Shown here piece after piece: positions 8,919-17,952 of a DNA stretch of 64,000 nt (positions are counted from its first letter, which is position 1; every line of letters begins with the position of its first letter). Below the pieces are notes generated by a model. It did no database searches. It saw only the letters and a list, made by a program, of their open reading frames with translations, and was not told where the DNA came from. The position numbers were made by a program, and so were the translations under genes. Source of the DNA: Spartobacteria bacterium (GTDB taxonomy: Bacteria > Verrucomicrobiota > Verrucomicrobiia > Chthoniobacterales > Chthoniobacteraceae). The stretch covers positions 124,001 through 188,000 of the forward strand of contig JAJPII010000016.1 in NCBI GenBank assembly GCA_021324825.1, in the 5' to 3' direction.

Positions 8919-9842
8919 CTATTGGCTGGACGGTGTTTGGACGATGGTGGAATTCTGAAGGACGATACCTGATGCGGCCACGACGCCGTCTACTGTTGAG
9001 CCGACCGGGTTGCCGCCCACTATGATCGAGTTCATCACGAACGTGCGGCTGGGCGCAAGGACGCTGCCGTGAAGGATGGAAGCCTGCATGTTATAGGTGT
9101 CCGGGGAGGCGGGCAACCCTTCAATATTGAAGACCACGTTGTCCTCCGTCAGTCCGCCCGAGAGAAGAACTTGAGAATTACTCAGGCGAAACGACCCGGA
9201 CGGTGATGCGCCTTGCGCGGAGATGTTGAAGACGAACTTGGTGTTCGCATTGCCGCTAAGCGTCAGCGTCGAATTCGCGAGGGTGAAGCTGTTAAGGTTC
9301 AGAACGGATTGCGTGTTGGCCGTCCCGGTGATGGTGATGGACTGGCCGCTCATGTTCAGGTTAAGATTTCCGGGCTTGTAGACGAGAGTCCTTCCCCCGC
9401 CAGTGTCCGGGGAAGCGTAATTGATCGCATTTGGCAAGGCGCCGAGGGCGCCGCTTGCGGAGATCAACTGATTCCGCTGGGTATCCAGCGTAGTGGGGTT
9501 GCCTTGGATGGCGTGATGAGCAACGAAGTTGCTTGAACCGGTGTAAACAGGGGCCCCGTAGAAGGTCGTCCCGGGATAGTAATAGAGATTTCCGTTGATC
9601 GTATTGACGGAGTTATCGAAGCTGACGACCGAGTTCGAGTTTCCGATTGCAACGTCGCCGGTGATGGCGCTGCCGTTGGTCATCAACAAGGTCGTCGTGC
9701 CGGTTCCCATCGTAAACGCGGCGTAACTCTCTCCATCGTTCCAGAAATATTGATTCTGCAGGGTGTCCGCCCAGGCGGTTGCCTGACCAAGGATGAACAT
9801 ACCAATGATCGCCGCGAATGGGAAAAGGTTTCTCAGTTTCAT
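8919..9842 (-). CDS. Secreted protein resembling the choice-of-anchor A domain, 307 aa
   Basis: Signal peptide MKLRNLFPFAAIIGMFILGQATAWA is followed by a Ser/Thr/Asn-rich beta-repeat body. Segments such as SVLNLNSFTLANSTLTLSGN, TKFVFNISAQ and EDNVVFNIEG fit the pattern of choice-of-anchor A/ice-binding-like beta-solenoid domains found on exported surface proteins. Such proteins often end in a PEP-CTERM tail, but this one ends STIVQTPSSQ with no membrane helix, so it is probably released or retained by another route. The ATG at 9842 is preceded at a suitable distance by GGAGG-like sequence on the minus strand. It is convergent with the AlkP fusion gene. Confidence 0.68.
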   Translation of the reverse strand: MKLRNLFPFAAIIGMFILGQATAWADTLQNQYFWNDGESYAAFTMGTGTTTLLMTNGSAITGDVAIGNSNSVVSFDNSVNTINGNLYYYPGTTFYGAPVYTGSSNFVAHHAIQGNPTTLDTQRNQLISASGALGALPNAINYASPDTGGGRTLVYKPGNLNLNMSGQSITITGTANTQSVLNLNSFTLANSTLTLSGNANTKFVFNISAQGASPSGSFRLSNSQVLLSGGLTEDNVVFNIEGLPASPDTYNMQASILHGSVLAPSRTFVMNSIIVGGNPVGSTVDGVVAASGIVLQNSTIVQTPSSQ

Positions 9843-9920
9843 AGGTGTGGAGTGGATGGAGGTAAAAAGGGAGGGGAAATTTTTTGCGCTTTAGAACGAA
9901 TTTTGATCAGGAAACGCACA

Positions 9921-12398
9921 TTGTCAATAAAAAGTTTCCGACGCGATGCTTTTTTATTTAAGAAGCGCGGTCCAACGCCTATTTTGCCCTGGTTGACCTC
10001 CTCCCGCGCATCCTCGGAGTCCACGCTACCCGGTTTTGGCGAGCTTGCAATCCTTGGGCTGACTCTTCTGGCGCCTTTGCTGGGCGGCTTGACCCAGCTT
10101 TGGGCCCAGGGAACTCTTCTTGTCCTAACGGGATTGCTATTCCTCGCCCGCCCTCCCCGCCGTTCACTCGGCCTGGCGGCAAACGTCGTCTTCCTGTTGC
10201 TGATCGCGGTCGCCCTCTCCGCGTTCCTGCCGGCGGCCTGGTTTGGCGTCCCGGAGTGGCGGCGAACGCTCATGGAAGAATTTCCCGGGCAGTTTCCCGG
10301 AACGCGAACGCCGCAGCCTTGGATAACGCTGGAAAACTCCCTCCTTTTTTTGACGGCGCTCTTGTGGGCCTATTACCTGCAATGTCAGGACTGGAGCGCG
10401 GAAAGCCGCCGTGGCGCGCTACGGTTTTATGTCTTTGGGATGGCCCTTCTGGCGGCGGCGGCGGCGGCCTCGCTTTTTTCGAATCGCACGGTGCCGTTCT
10501 GGGCGGGCTACCCGGGCAAGCCGGGGGCCGCCTGGGTATACCATAGCTTTTTCCCGAACCGCAACCAGACGGCCGACGTGCTCGCGCTCGCGGGAATCGT
10601 CGCCTATGCCGCCGCGCTGGACGCGTTGCGGGGGAAGCGGTTCGTCCAGCTCGGCTTCCTGGTGATTTCCCTGGCCGTTCTTTGCCTGGAGGTTGTCTGG
10701 GTCTATTCCCGCGCCGGCATCCTCCTCTTTTTTGGAGGGACCGCCGCGTGGCAGATGTGGTCTTTCTATCTCTCCCGTTCGGCGCAACGCGCGGGCCTGG
10801 CGGCGGCGGGGGTGGCGCTCGTTTTGGCCGGGTTCTTTTTAGGCGGAGGCGAGACGCTCCAGAGGTTCCAAGATAAAAATCTTCATGAGCTTTTGCACGG
10901 AAATGATTTTCGAGTGTTGATCCACCACGACGCCTTCCAGATGGCGAAGGCGACTCCCGGGCTGGGCGTTGGCCTGGGCAATTTCAAGGCGCTCTTTCCT
11001 TTGAGCCGGACGGCGTCCGTCCAGGAAAACGTTATCCTGCACCCGGAGAGCGACTGGCTCTGGTTTGCCGTGGAGTTGGGATGGGTTGCCGTGGGATTGA
11101 TAGCCGCCGGTGTCGTACTCTGGTTGAGGAAGTGTTTCCCTTTCAAGGAAGGGACGTCGCGTTATCTGCGGGCGGCGGCGACCGTCTGTGTGGCCGCCTT
11201 CATCCTTCACGGTTTTGTGGATGTCTCCGCGCACCGGCTTGGCGCGCTGTGGCCCGCCCTCTTCCTCGCAAGCATCGCAGTGAACGCCGCGGAGGGGCCT
11301 ATGAAGGGTGGCGGGTTGATCGCGCCGCTCTTCCGGGCGTTTGGCCTGGGGCTGGCCGGGATCGGAATTTTATGGGCGGCTTCCAGCAATGGCGTTGGCG
11401 TGAAGACGATTCCCACCACCGCCGACGTCAATCGATTGAGGCGCGAGGCGGCGACCTTTATCGAACAAGGGGACTATAAGGATGCCATCGCAAGTTCATC
11501 GGCGGCCATCCGGATCGCCCCCGTGGACTGGACGCTCTATTTTCAGCGGGCCGCCGCGGAGGCGCAGCTAGCGTTGTCGGACCGCGACGCGCGGCGCGAC
11601 TTCGCGACCTCTCGGTTCCTGGAGCCGCATTGGGACCAGCTCTGTTTTCAGGAAGGGGGGCTTTGGCTCGCGGCGGGAAGGACCGATTACGCGATCAATG
11701 CGTGGACGGAAGCGATGCGCCGCTCGCTGGAACCCGCGCCGGCCCGGAAAGTAAAGACCGCCCCGATACTCTTCCGCCAGATGCTGGCGGCGGCGAAGCC
11801 CGACTCGACTCTTCGCGGGGCGTTGAGGCTGCTTTCAAGGCGGGATTCCGATTGTCTCCTGCTCTTTCTGGGCGCGGCGGATCCGCTGGAGTTTGATATC
11901 GAGAGCCTGCGCCTGCTCCGGGAGGATCCTGAGCTTCGCACCTTCTCGGAAGTGCAGCGCAGGCAGTTCTTCAAGTTATGGTACGAGAGGGGGGACCGCT
12001 ACGCGCTGGCCGACGCCCTCGAATCCCGCCCGGAATTCCTGCCCGCGGCCTGGAGCTGGCTGGCCGCATGCTACGCGTCCTGGGGCCGGTATGAGGAGGC
12101 GTGTAAAACGGTGTTTAAACTAGCCCCGGCTCCCGCCATGCCCCGGCCCGGGCCGCGCGCGACGCTGGAGGCATTGCAGCGGGACTATTTCGTCAACCAG
12201 GGCGACGTGCAAAAGGGGGTGGCGCTATGCCTTGAACAGGAGAAGGAAGGCCAGTTGGATGCCGCCTTGTTTACGCTCCATTCCGTGCAGCCCGCCTCGC
12301 CGCCGCTTTATTTTCCCTACCTTCAGGGCCGGCTGTGGGGAGAGAAGGGGGATTGGAAAGAGGCTTGGGCCGCGCTGGGCCCGTTCCTGGCCCGCTAG
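9921..12398 (+). CDS. O-antigen ligase/polymerase-like membrane protein with C-terminal TPR domain
   Basis: About twelve hydrophobic segments fill residues 30-480, with the Wzy_C/WaaL-type features YSRAGILLFF in the central region and LGVGLGNFKALF followed by HPESDWLWFAVELGW in the large loop. The remainder is a soluble TPR-like domain (DYKDAIASSSAAIRIAPVDW and later repeats). This is the common layout of ligases that attach or polymerise undecaprenyl-linked glycans at the outer face of the inner membrane. The start is uncertain: TTG 9921 has AGGAAA six bases upstream and is in frame; TTG 9984 or 9993 would also leave the first helix intact. The far upstream open frame overlaps the neighbouring gene and is unlikely. 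Confidence 0.78.
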   Translation: MSIKSFRRDAFLFKKRGPTPILPWLTSSRASSESTLPGFGELAILGLTLLAPLLGGLTQLWAQGTLLVLTGLLFLARPPRRSLGLAANVVFLLLIAVALSAFLPAAWFGVPEWRRTLMEEFPGQFPGTRTPQPWITLENSLLFLTALLWAYYLQCQDWSAESRRGALRFYVFGMALLAAAAAASLFSNRTVPFWAGYPGKPGAAWVYHSFFPNRNQTADVLALAGIVAYAAALDALRGKRFVQLGFLVISLAVLCLEVVWVYSRAGILLFFGGTAAWQMWSFYLSRSAQRAGLAAAGVALVLAGFFLGGGETLQRFQDKNLHELLHGNDFRVLIHHDAFQMAKATPGLGVGLGNFKALFPLSRTASVQENVILHPESDWLWFAVELGWVAVGLIAAGVVLWLRKCFPFKEGTSRYLRAAATVCVAAFILHGFVDVSAHRLGALWPALFLASIAVNAAEGPMKGGGLIAPLFRAFGLGLAGIGILWAASSNGVGVKTIPTTADVNRLRREAATFIEQGDYKDAIASSSAAIRIAPVDWTLYFQRAAAEAQLALSDRDARRDFATSRFLEPHWDQLCFQEGGLWLAAGRTDYAINAWTEAMRRSLEPAPARKVKTAPILFRQMLAAAKPDSTLRGALRLLSRRDSDCLLLFLGAADPLEFDIESLRLLREDPELRTFSEVQRRQFFKLWYERGDRYALADALESRPEFLPAAWSWLAACYASWGRYEEACKTVFKLAPAPAMPRPGPRATLEALQRDYFVNQGDVQKGVALCLEQEKEGQLDAALFTLHSVQPASPPLYFPYLQGRLWGEKGDWKEAWAALGPFLAR

Positions 12399-12405
12399 AC
12401 TAACT

Positions 12406-12474
12406 GGAGCGTTTTTTCGCCCCCAGGCGGCTGGCACAGCCGCCTCTACAACGAAAGGATCGAAAGAACGCGCT
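12406..12474. repeat. Dispersed palindromic element, copy A
   Basis: An imperfect outer inverted repeat (GAGCGTTTTTTCG against CGAAAGAACGCGCT) encloses a perfect internal hairpin AGGCGGCTG-GCA-CAGCCGCCT followed by CTACAAC. The same internal hairpin recurs at about 25723, 44468 and 53298, and a variant at 59215. It sits eight bases past the stop of the O-antigen-ligase-like gene and before the stop of the convergent sugar transferase gene, so it may also serve as a terminator. Confidence 0.8.
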
Positions 12475-12496
12475 AACCCGGATATTTCACCATTAG

Positions 12497-13912
12497 CTAA
12501 TACGCCGTCTTCGGCGGCGCGATCATGTGCCAGGCGCTCGTGATGATGATGATGCAGTCGAGCGCGAAGGTCCAGTTTTCCAGGTAGGTTATGTCGGCCT
12601 TCAGCCGGTTGGCGATGTCTTCGGGACTCTTCGCCTGCCCCCGGAAGCCCCATATCTGCGCGAGGCCCGTCACCCCGGGTTTCACGAATGTCCGGACGTG
12701 GTAGTTCCCCATCAAGCGCGCGAACTGCCGGTTGTGCTCCATCAGGTGAGGACGCGGGCCCACGACGCTCATGTCCCCTTTCAGGACGTTCCAGAACTGC
12801 GGTATCTCGTCGATGCTGAACCTCCGTATCCAGCGTCCCGCGCGGAAGACCCGCTCGTCGTTTTGGGAAGCCTGGCGCGCGGGGTCGTCGTCGTGGTTGT
12901 TCGGGCGCATGCTGCGATACTTCAGGATCGTGAATTCGTGGTTCTGAATGCCCGCGCGCGGTTGCTTGAAGAAGAGCGGTCCGGGCGATTGCCGGCGCTG
13001 GACAAGCCAGACGACCAGCGATGTGAATGGGAAAACGAAGATCAGCACCAGCGTCGCCACGGTGATGTCCAGGAGGCGCTTGAACCCTCTGTTCACCGGG
13101 TTCTCCAACGGTTCCCGGCGCAGGGTGATGAAATGGAGGCCGTCATCCTCCACGTCCACCACCGGGTGGCTGAGTTTCTCCTCCAGGTCGTTCAGGATCA
13201 GCAGGCGCACTCCGAGTCTTTCGAGCACCGAGACAAGATGCATGTGAACATTGCGCAGCGTCGGCAGTTCCAGGAGGATGACCTGAGTCACTCCCTTCGC
13301 GGCGACGACCGCCTCCACTTCGTCCGAATACCCCAGGCACGGCAGGCCGTGCACATCCCCCGCGGGCTTCTCGTCGCACAGGATGCCCACGACCTCGATG
13401 CCGTAGGCGGCCTTGCGCACCAGCCAGTCTCTGAGCCTTTCCGCGTGCGCCGCGGAGCCGATGAGGAGCGTCTTGTCCGCGTGTTCCTTGCGAAAAAACC
13501 GCCGGGCGAGGATGGTCGGCAGGCGATAGTTCGTCCACAGGAGCAGCAGATAGAACAGCGCGCTGTAAGCGAGCATGAAGAAGCGGGAGATGAAGGCATC
13601 CTTGAAGACGGCCAGGTAGAATGTCACCAGGAGGATGGAGAAAACCGCCTGCCGCAGCGCGATCTGGTGCCGCGACACCAGGTCTTGCTGGAAGAGAGCC
13701 GTCCGGCGCGGCGCTTTGTCCCGGTCGAATGCTTCCAGGACGACGCCCACGAGAAACAACCCGCAGTAAACGGCGTAGTGCGTCAGGAATTCGAGGTCTA
13801 TGCCCCCTATCGCCACGAACACCGCCACGCAGAGGCAGAAGAGCGCCGCCGCCAAGGCGCATTGGCAGACCAGGAGCGCGTTCCGAAGGCCCCGGATGCG
13901 TTGGGAAATCAT
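12497..13912 (-). CDS. Polyprenyl glycosylphosphotransferase (exopolysaccharide-initiating sugar transferase)
   Basis: The 471-aa protein has four or five N-terminal membrane helices, a central nucleotide-binding-like domain (KTLLIGSAAHAERLRDWLV), and a C-terminal bacterial sugar transferase domain. The latter carries the hallmark segments KRLLDITVATLVLIFVFP, SPGPLFFKQPRAGIQNHEF, KYRSM, DEIPQFWNVLKGDMSVVGPRP and VKPGVTGLAQIWG. This family (WcaJ/UndPS type) transfers a sugar-1-phosphate from a nucleotide sugar to undecaprenyl phosphate, the first committed step of glycan assembly. Together with the ligase-like protein next door it shows that the region makes an exopolysaccharide. It is divergent from the gene at 14153. 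Confidence 0.93.
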   Translation of the reverse strand: MISQRIRGLRNALLVCQCALAAALFCLCVAVFVAIGGIDLEFLTHYAVYCGLFLVGVVLEAFDRDKAPRRTALFQQDLVSRHQIALRQAVFSILLVTFYLAVFKDAFISRFFMLAYSALFYLLLLWTNYRLPTILARRFFRKEHADKTLLIGSAAHAERLRDWLVRKAAYGIEVVGILCDEKPAGDVHGLPCLGYSDEVEAVVAAKGVTQVILLELPTLRNVHMHLVSVLERLGVRLLILNDLEEKLSHPVVDVEDDGLHFITLRREPLENPVNRGFKRLLDITVATLVLIFVFPFTSLVVWLVQRRQSPGPLFFKQPRAGIQNHEFTILKYRSMRPNNHDDDPARQASQNDERVFRAGRWIRRFSIDEIPQFWNVLKGDMSVVGPRPHLMEHNRQFARLMGNYHVRTFVKPGVTGLAQIWGFRGQAKSPEDIANRLKADITYLENWTFALDCIIIITSAWHMIAPPKTAY

Positions 13913-14152
13913 GACTTCGTGGAATGGCGCATCGCGTCCCGCAAGGACGGAGACTCAGCCTGGGAATTGGCGCCGGAAGCGGGAGGGATGGGTTGCCATG
14001 GGGATGCGGATACCCTGTTAACGTGCCATCCTTCCCGGCGGAGGGCAACCCCTTCGTCAGGGGAAACCCTTACGCTGGCGCCATTCCCCGCGCCATTCGC
14101 ATTTGCCGCGCGTCCCCGCATCGCGTATGGCTTTCCTGCCGCCTGCGTTTCC

Positions 14153-14920
14153 ATGAAAATCATTCTGGTTCTCTGCCTTCTCGCCGCCGCCGGGGCGCCG
14201 GCCCAGACGATTCCAGATATCAACCGCCTCGTCCTGGCGCGGATAGCCACGATGCCCGTTGGCGGCGCGTACGCCGCGAGCCACGACGCGAGCCTTCGTC
14301 TCCAGGGCGCCGCGCGGCTGGCCGGCGACGGGCGGCTCCTCCTCCAGCCGGAGGCCGCGGCGCCCACCTATTGTTCGGGCGCCACCTACCTCGTCTTTCT
14401 CGGGGTTATCCAGGCTTTGCGCGACCGCGGCGTATTGGAACTGGATGAAGAGACCCTGGGCCGTCTTCCGGTTCGCGGGCAGGCGGACGGGCAGGGCGTC
14501 TGGGGCCGCTGGAACGCCAACGGGCCCGGCACGGCACGGCTTTTCCACGAGTTGCGGCTGGGCTCCAACTTTTCCTCCATCCGCGACGCGCTCCCCGGCG
14601 ACTTCATGAAAATCTTCTGGACGCCCGAAGTCGGCGCGGCGGAACACGGGCATTCCGTCGTCTTCCTCGGGCTTGAAACGCGCGATGGCGCGCCGGCCGT
14701 TCGTTTCTGGTCCAGCAACAAGCCCGGCGGTTACGGCGAGAAAAGCGTCCCGCTTTCACGGGTCAGCCGCGCCATTTTCTCCCGCCTGGAGACCCCGGCA
14801 AACCTCTCCCGCGCCCGGGATTTGCCCGCCGTCGACTCCTATTTGTCCAGTCTGCAAAGGAAACGCTCCAGTTTTCGGGAAGCGGCCCTCCAATGCGGGT
14901 TCCTCCCCTCCGAGCCGTAG
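14153..14920 (+). CDS. Exported protein, possible NlpC/P60-like cysteine hydrolase
   Basis: The start is the ATG at 14153, which gives a signal peptide (MKIILVLCLLAAAGAPAQT); the open frame extends much further upstream but overlaps the divergent sugar transferase gene. The 255-aa product has a candidate catalytic Cys in PTYCSGATYLVFLG and a candidate His in AEHGHSVVFLGLE preceded by GDFMKIFW, an order and spacing reminiscent of papain-like NlpC/P60 or CHAP hydrolases that cleave peptidoglycan peptides. The family match is by motif impression only. Upstream lie 240 bp of non-coding sequence that must contain the promoters of both divergent genes; no clear motif was identified there. Confidence 0.6.
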   Translation: MKIILVLCLLAAAGAPAQTIPDINRLVLARIATMPVGGAYAASHDASLRLQGAARLAGDGRLLLQPEAAAPTYCSGATYLVFLGVIQALRDRGVLELDEETLGRLPVRGQADGQGVWGRWNANGPGTARLFHELRLGSNFSSIRDALPGDFMKIFWTPEVGAAEHGHSVVFLGLETRDGAPAVRFWSSNKPGGYGEKSVPLSRVSRAIFSRLETPANLSRARDLPAVDSYLSSLQRKRSSFREAALQCGFLPSEP

Positions 14921-14963
14921 GAGAAATCCTCTCCGCGGTATTCTTTATGCTCATCTGGCGGTC

Positions 14964-15422
14964 GTGAACGTCAAAGAATTGTATGCGAACATTCCCTTCC
15001 TGATCACCGCGGAAGAGGAGAAATCCTTCTGGCGCCGCTGGGGCATAGGCTGGTGGATCAGCGTCGATGGCGTCCTGGTCAGTTCCTGCAAGTCGGACGC
15101 GGAATTGCACGACCACATCCGCGAGATAAAGCTGGCGCGGCAGACGGGCAAACTCGTTCCCTGCCGCATCCACGGGCATTACAGCGAGCACGAATCCATC
15201 GCCGTCACCGAGGCGGTGGCTGCGGCCAACGGGTACCGGGTCGTCATGACCGACGACGGAGAGGAATCGTTCGTAAAAGTTCAGCCCACGGAAGACGCCT
15301 GGCGCTTCCACCAGAAACGGATGCGGATGCTGGGCCGCCACGAGGGAAGCGTCCACTCCTGGTGGGCGCGGCCCGAGCTTAAGAAAGAACCGGTTCCGGC
15401 CGCCCTCGAATCAAAGAAGTAG
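14964..15422 (+). CDS. Conserved-looking hypothetical protein, 152 aa
   Basis: The likely start is GTG 14964; upstream in-frame sequence belongs to the overlapping frame of the previous gene. The soluble product is charged and contains WRRWGIGWWISVDGVLVSS, HGHYSEHESIAVTEAVAAA and a His/Arg-rich tail. Three His-containing clusters might bind metal, but no family is recognised. A small inverted repeat (GGAGA-ATCC-TCTCC with one extra base) lies just ahead of it, after the stop of the preceding gene. Codon use is like its neighbours. Confidence 0.6.
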   Translation: MNVKELYANIPFLITAEEEKSFWRRWGIGWWISVDGVLVSSCKSDAELHDHIREIKLARQTGKLVPCRIHGHYSEHESIAVTEAVAAANGYRVVMTDDGEESFVKVQPTEDAWRFHQKRMRMLGRHEGSVHSWWARPELKKEPVPAALESKK

Positions 15423-15440
15423 CCGTCCCCGGTTGTTTTT

Positions 15441-15683
15441 TTATTCGAAGATGCCGGCTTTCTCGGGCGTCTGGCTTTCGGCCAGCCAGAGGCCCAGCGC
15501 CGCTTCCACGCCGTAAAAGACGCGCGCGATGGCGGTGTGCGCGGCGAGTTCTTCGATGGCTCTCCGAAAGGGGCCCGGCCCTATGTCCCAAAGCAGCGAA
15601 TGCCAGCGCGGCTTTACAAAGCCCGCGATGCCGTCGCCGATCATGACAAGAGCCGCCAATTGAATCACACGTCGTAGTATCAT
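15441..15683 (-). CDS. Small membrane-associated hypothetical protein, 80 aa
   Basis: The ATG at 15683 is preferred; a longer frame to 15758 has a basic, unlikely leader. The product starts with a hydrophobic helix (VIQLAALVMIGDGIAGFV), contains the amphipathic stretch RRAIEELAAHTAIARVF and a second hydrophobic helix (YGVEAALGLWLAE). No family name can be given. It is convergent with the 152-aa gene across an 18-bp gap that includes a T-rich tract. Confidence 0.6.
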   Translation of the reverse strand: MILRRVIQLAALVMIGDGIAGFVKPRWHSLLWDIGPGPFRRAIEELAAHTAIARVFYGVEAALGLWLAESQTPEKAGIFE

Positions 15684-15767
15684 GGTTTTACGTACGTTAC
15701 TCCAGCGGGGGCAAAATACAAATGCCCGGCTTGACCTGGTCCGGCCTTCGCGGTGCAATCAGCCCGC

Positions 15768-16514
15768 ATGCCGCTTAAAAAGGCCGATTTCCTTTTGATC
15801 GATATCAGCAACTCCTTCACCAAGATGGCGTTTTCGACGGGAAAACGCATCGGGGGCGTGAGCAGGATTGCGACCCGGTTGCTGACGCCGCGCTCCTTTG
15901 CGAAGGCGTCCGCGGGCAGGGCTTTCGATGCCGTCGTCCTCTCCTCCGTCGTGCCGGAAGCGGAGAGGGTTCTCCTGAAGGCGCTTTCGAAAAAGCGGGT
16001 TCTCCGCGTCGGGCCGAAGCTGAACCTTGGGGTGGGGATCGATTATCCGCGTCCGCGCTCCATCGGCGCCGACCGTCTCGCGAACGCGGCCAGCGCCCTG
16101 GCGCTTTACGGGGCGCCGGTCATCGTGGTCGATTTTGGGACGGCGGTTACTTTTGATATTATTTCGGCGCAAGGCCGGTATGTTGGAGGCGTCATCGCTC
16201 CCGGACTGGAGGTGATGACGGACTACATGTACCAACGAACCGCCCTGCTCCCGAAGATCAACCTGCTCGAACCGGTGCGGGCCATCGGCAAGTCGACGCG
16301 CGGCGCCATGCTGGCTGGCGCCGTCCATGGCTATCGCGGCCTGGTGAAGCAGATACTCGCCGAGATAAAACGCGAACTGCGCGCGCCATCCGCGGAGGTC
16401 GTCGCGACGGGCGGTTACGCGAAGCTCATCGCGGCGAAGCTGCCGGAGATCGGGAGGATTCACCCGCATCTCACGCTCGAAGGTTTGCGCATCATCGGCG
16501 CCTTGAACCGATGA
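15768..16514 (+). CDS. coaX: Type III pantothenate kinase
   Basis: Phosphorylates pantothenate in the first step of coenzyme A synthesis, without the feedback control of type I enzymes. The 248-aa product has ASKHA-fold signatures: the N-terminal phosphate loop DISNSFTKMAF, GIDYPRPRSIGADRLANA for pantothenate binding, the catalytic and monovalent-cation region IVVDFGTAVTFDII, GGVIAPGL, and a late ATGGYAKLI motif. The ATG at 15768 is chosen over GTG 15753. Its stop overlaps the start of the LolC/E-like gene by four bases (ATGA), implying translational coupling. Confidence 0.93.
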   Translation: MPLKKADFLLIDISNSFTKMAFSTGKRIGGVSRIATRLLTPRSFAKASAGRAFDAVVLSSVVPEAERVLLKALSKKRVLRVGPKLNLGVGIDYPRPRSIGADRLANAASALALYGAPVIVVDFGTAVTFDIISAQGRYVGGVIAPGLEVMTDYMYQRTALLPKINLLEPVRAIGKSTRGAMLAGAVHGYRGLVKQILAEIKRELRAPSAEVVATGGYAKLIAAKLPEIGRIHPHLTLEGLRIIGALNR

Positions 16515-17809
16515 AGGTTCCCTTCAGCCTTTTTCTCGCGCTCCGCTACCTGAAGCCGAAGCGGACGTTTGTTTCCATCATCACGCTCATCTCCGTCCTG
16601 GGCGTCACGCTCGGCATCACGGTGTTGATCCTCGTCATCTCGGTGATGACGGGGTTCGACCAGGAGCTGCGCGACAAGGTGCTCGGCTTCGACGCGCACA
16701 TCGTCGTGAACAACGAGGATATGGCGGAGGGCGTCATCCAGGACTGGCGCGACTTGGTGGCGAAGATCGACAAGACGCCCGGCGTGGTGGCCGCCGCGCC
16801 GTACGTGCAGGGGCCGGTCATCGTCGAGTTCGAGCACCGCAGGCTCGCGCCGGTCATCCGCGGCGTCAACCTGGACGAGCAGGAAAAGGTCACCCCGCTC
16901 AAGAAATCGATCATCGCCGGCAGCGCCGTTTTGCGGGGCGACAGCGCCATCATCGGCAGCGAGATCGCGCGCTCGCTCGGGATCGGCGTCGGCGACAAAT
17001 TGACCGTCTATTCGCCCGGGAACATCAGCGACGTCAGCAAGCTCATCGACGAGCTGGAGAAACATCCCAACGATCAAAAGCGCCTGGCGGACTTGAAAGG
17101 CCTCGTCTCGCCGAACGACCTCACCGTCACCGGCATTTTCGAGTCGGGGCGGTTCATCTACGACTCCGAATTCGTCCTCGTGCCGCTGCACATCGCGCAG
17201 GAGCTTTACGCGATGGAGGACGACGTGCACGGCATCACCGTCAGGACCGACGACCCCTACCAGGCGGAGGCGATAAAGAACCGGCTGGCCTCCTTCCTGC
17301 CGCCGCCCATGGCCGCCTCCACGTGGATCGACCAGAACAAACAGCTCTTCGACGCCATCCGCACCGAGCGCAACGTCATGTTCTTCCTGCTCCTGTTCAT
17401 CGTCATCGTCGCGGCATTCGGCATCATGAACACGCTCATCACCGTCACCGTGCAGAAGACGCGGGAGATCGGCATCATGAAAGCGCTCGGCGCCACCACG
17501 CCGCAGATCATCTGGGTCTTCCTTTCGCAAGGGATGATCGTCGGCCTGTTCGGCAACGTCAGCGGCCTCGCGCTGGGCATGACGCTCATCCGTTACCGGA
17601 ACGAATTCCGCGACTGGCTGGGCCGCGTCCTGCACATCCAGATATTTCCGGCGGAGATATACCAGTTCAGCGCCATCCCGGCCAAGGTGGTGCCGCACGA
17701 TGTCGCGATCATCTGCCTGAGCGCGTTTGCGATCTGCTCGCTCGCGGCGCTGGTTCCGGCCTGGGCCGCCGCGCGGCTCGACCCGGTCACGGCGTTGCGC
17801 TACGAATAA
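16511..17809 (+). CDS. Lipoprotein-releasing ABC transporter permease, LolC/LolE type
   Basis: A 432-aa inner-membrane permease with one N-terminal helix (about residues 20-45), a long periplasmic domain and three C-terminal helices. The pattern includes RYLKPKRTFVSIITLISVLGV, MTGFDQELRDKVLGFDAHI and QKTREIGIMKALGAT, characteristic of LolC/E proteins that extract lipoproteins from the inner membrane for delivery to the outer membrane. No LolD ATPase gene is adjacent; the downstream genes are unrelated and on the other strand, so the ATPase must be elsewhere. It is coupled to coaX through a four-base overlap. Confidence 0.92.
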   Translation: MKVPFSLFLALRYLKPKRTFVSIITLISVLGVTLGITVLILVISVMTGFDQELRDKVLGFDAHIVVNNEDMAEGVIQDWRDLVAKIDKTPGVVAAAPYVQGPVIVEFEHRRLAPVIRGVNLDEQEKVTPLKKSIIAGSAVLRGDSAIIGSEIARSLGIGVGDKLTVYSPGNISDVSKLIDELEKHPNDQKRLADLKGLVSPNDLTVTGIFESGRFIYDSEFVLVPLHIAQELYAMEDDVHGITVRTDDPYQAEAIKNRLASFLPPPMAASTWIDQNKQLFDAIRTERNVMFFLLLFIVIVAAFGIMNTLITVTVQKTREIGIMKALGATTPQIIWVFLSQGMIVGLFGNVSGLALGMTLIRYRNEFRDWLGRVLHIQIFPAEIYQFSAIPAKVVPHDVAIICLSAFAICSLAALVPAWAAARLDPVTALRYE

Positions 17810-17934
17810 TCCGGCTCGCGACGACAGCGGATCGATCTCCTGCAACCGCGCCTTTTCCTTCAAAGTAGCTCGTCCTTAAGTAGAAGGGTTCGATGCAGGT
17901 CGCGAATTTGGTCCCACGGCTCCCTGGAAGTGTA

Positions 17935-17952
17935 TGCTTCACTTCGTCATGA
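17935..17952 (-). pseudogene. Possible remnant of a WHH-toxin C-terminus
   Basis: An 18-nt stretch (plus strand TGCTTCACTTCGTCATGA) is identical to 19106-19123, where it encodes part of IHDEVKHTGG at the end of the WHH toxin. Read on the minus strand here it also gives HDEVKHT, and the flanking in-frame residues differ from the toxin. It overlaps the stop codon of the CdiI-like immunity gene. A fragment of an earlier toxin cassette is the simplest explanation. Confidence 0.5.

Noticed and set aside
12527-14152. Upstream extension of the 14153-14920 gene
   Set aside because: It overlaps the sugar transferase on the other strand; a signal peptide begins at ATG 14153.
16460-17863. 467-codon minus-strand open frame opposite the LolC/E gene
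   Set aside because: Asp/Arg/Val-rich antisense composition; LolC/E hallmarks are on the plus strand.
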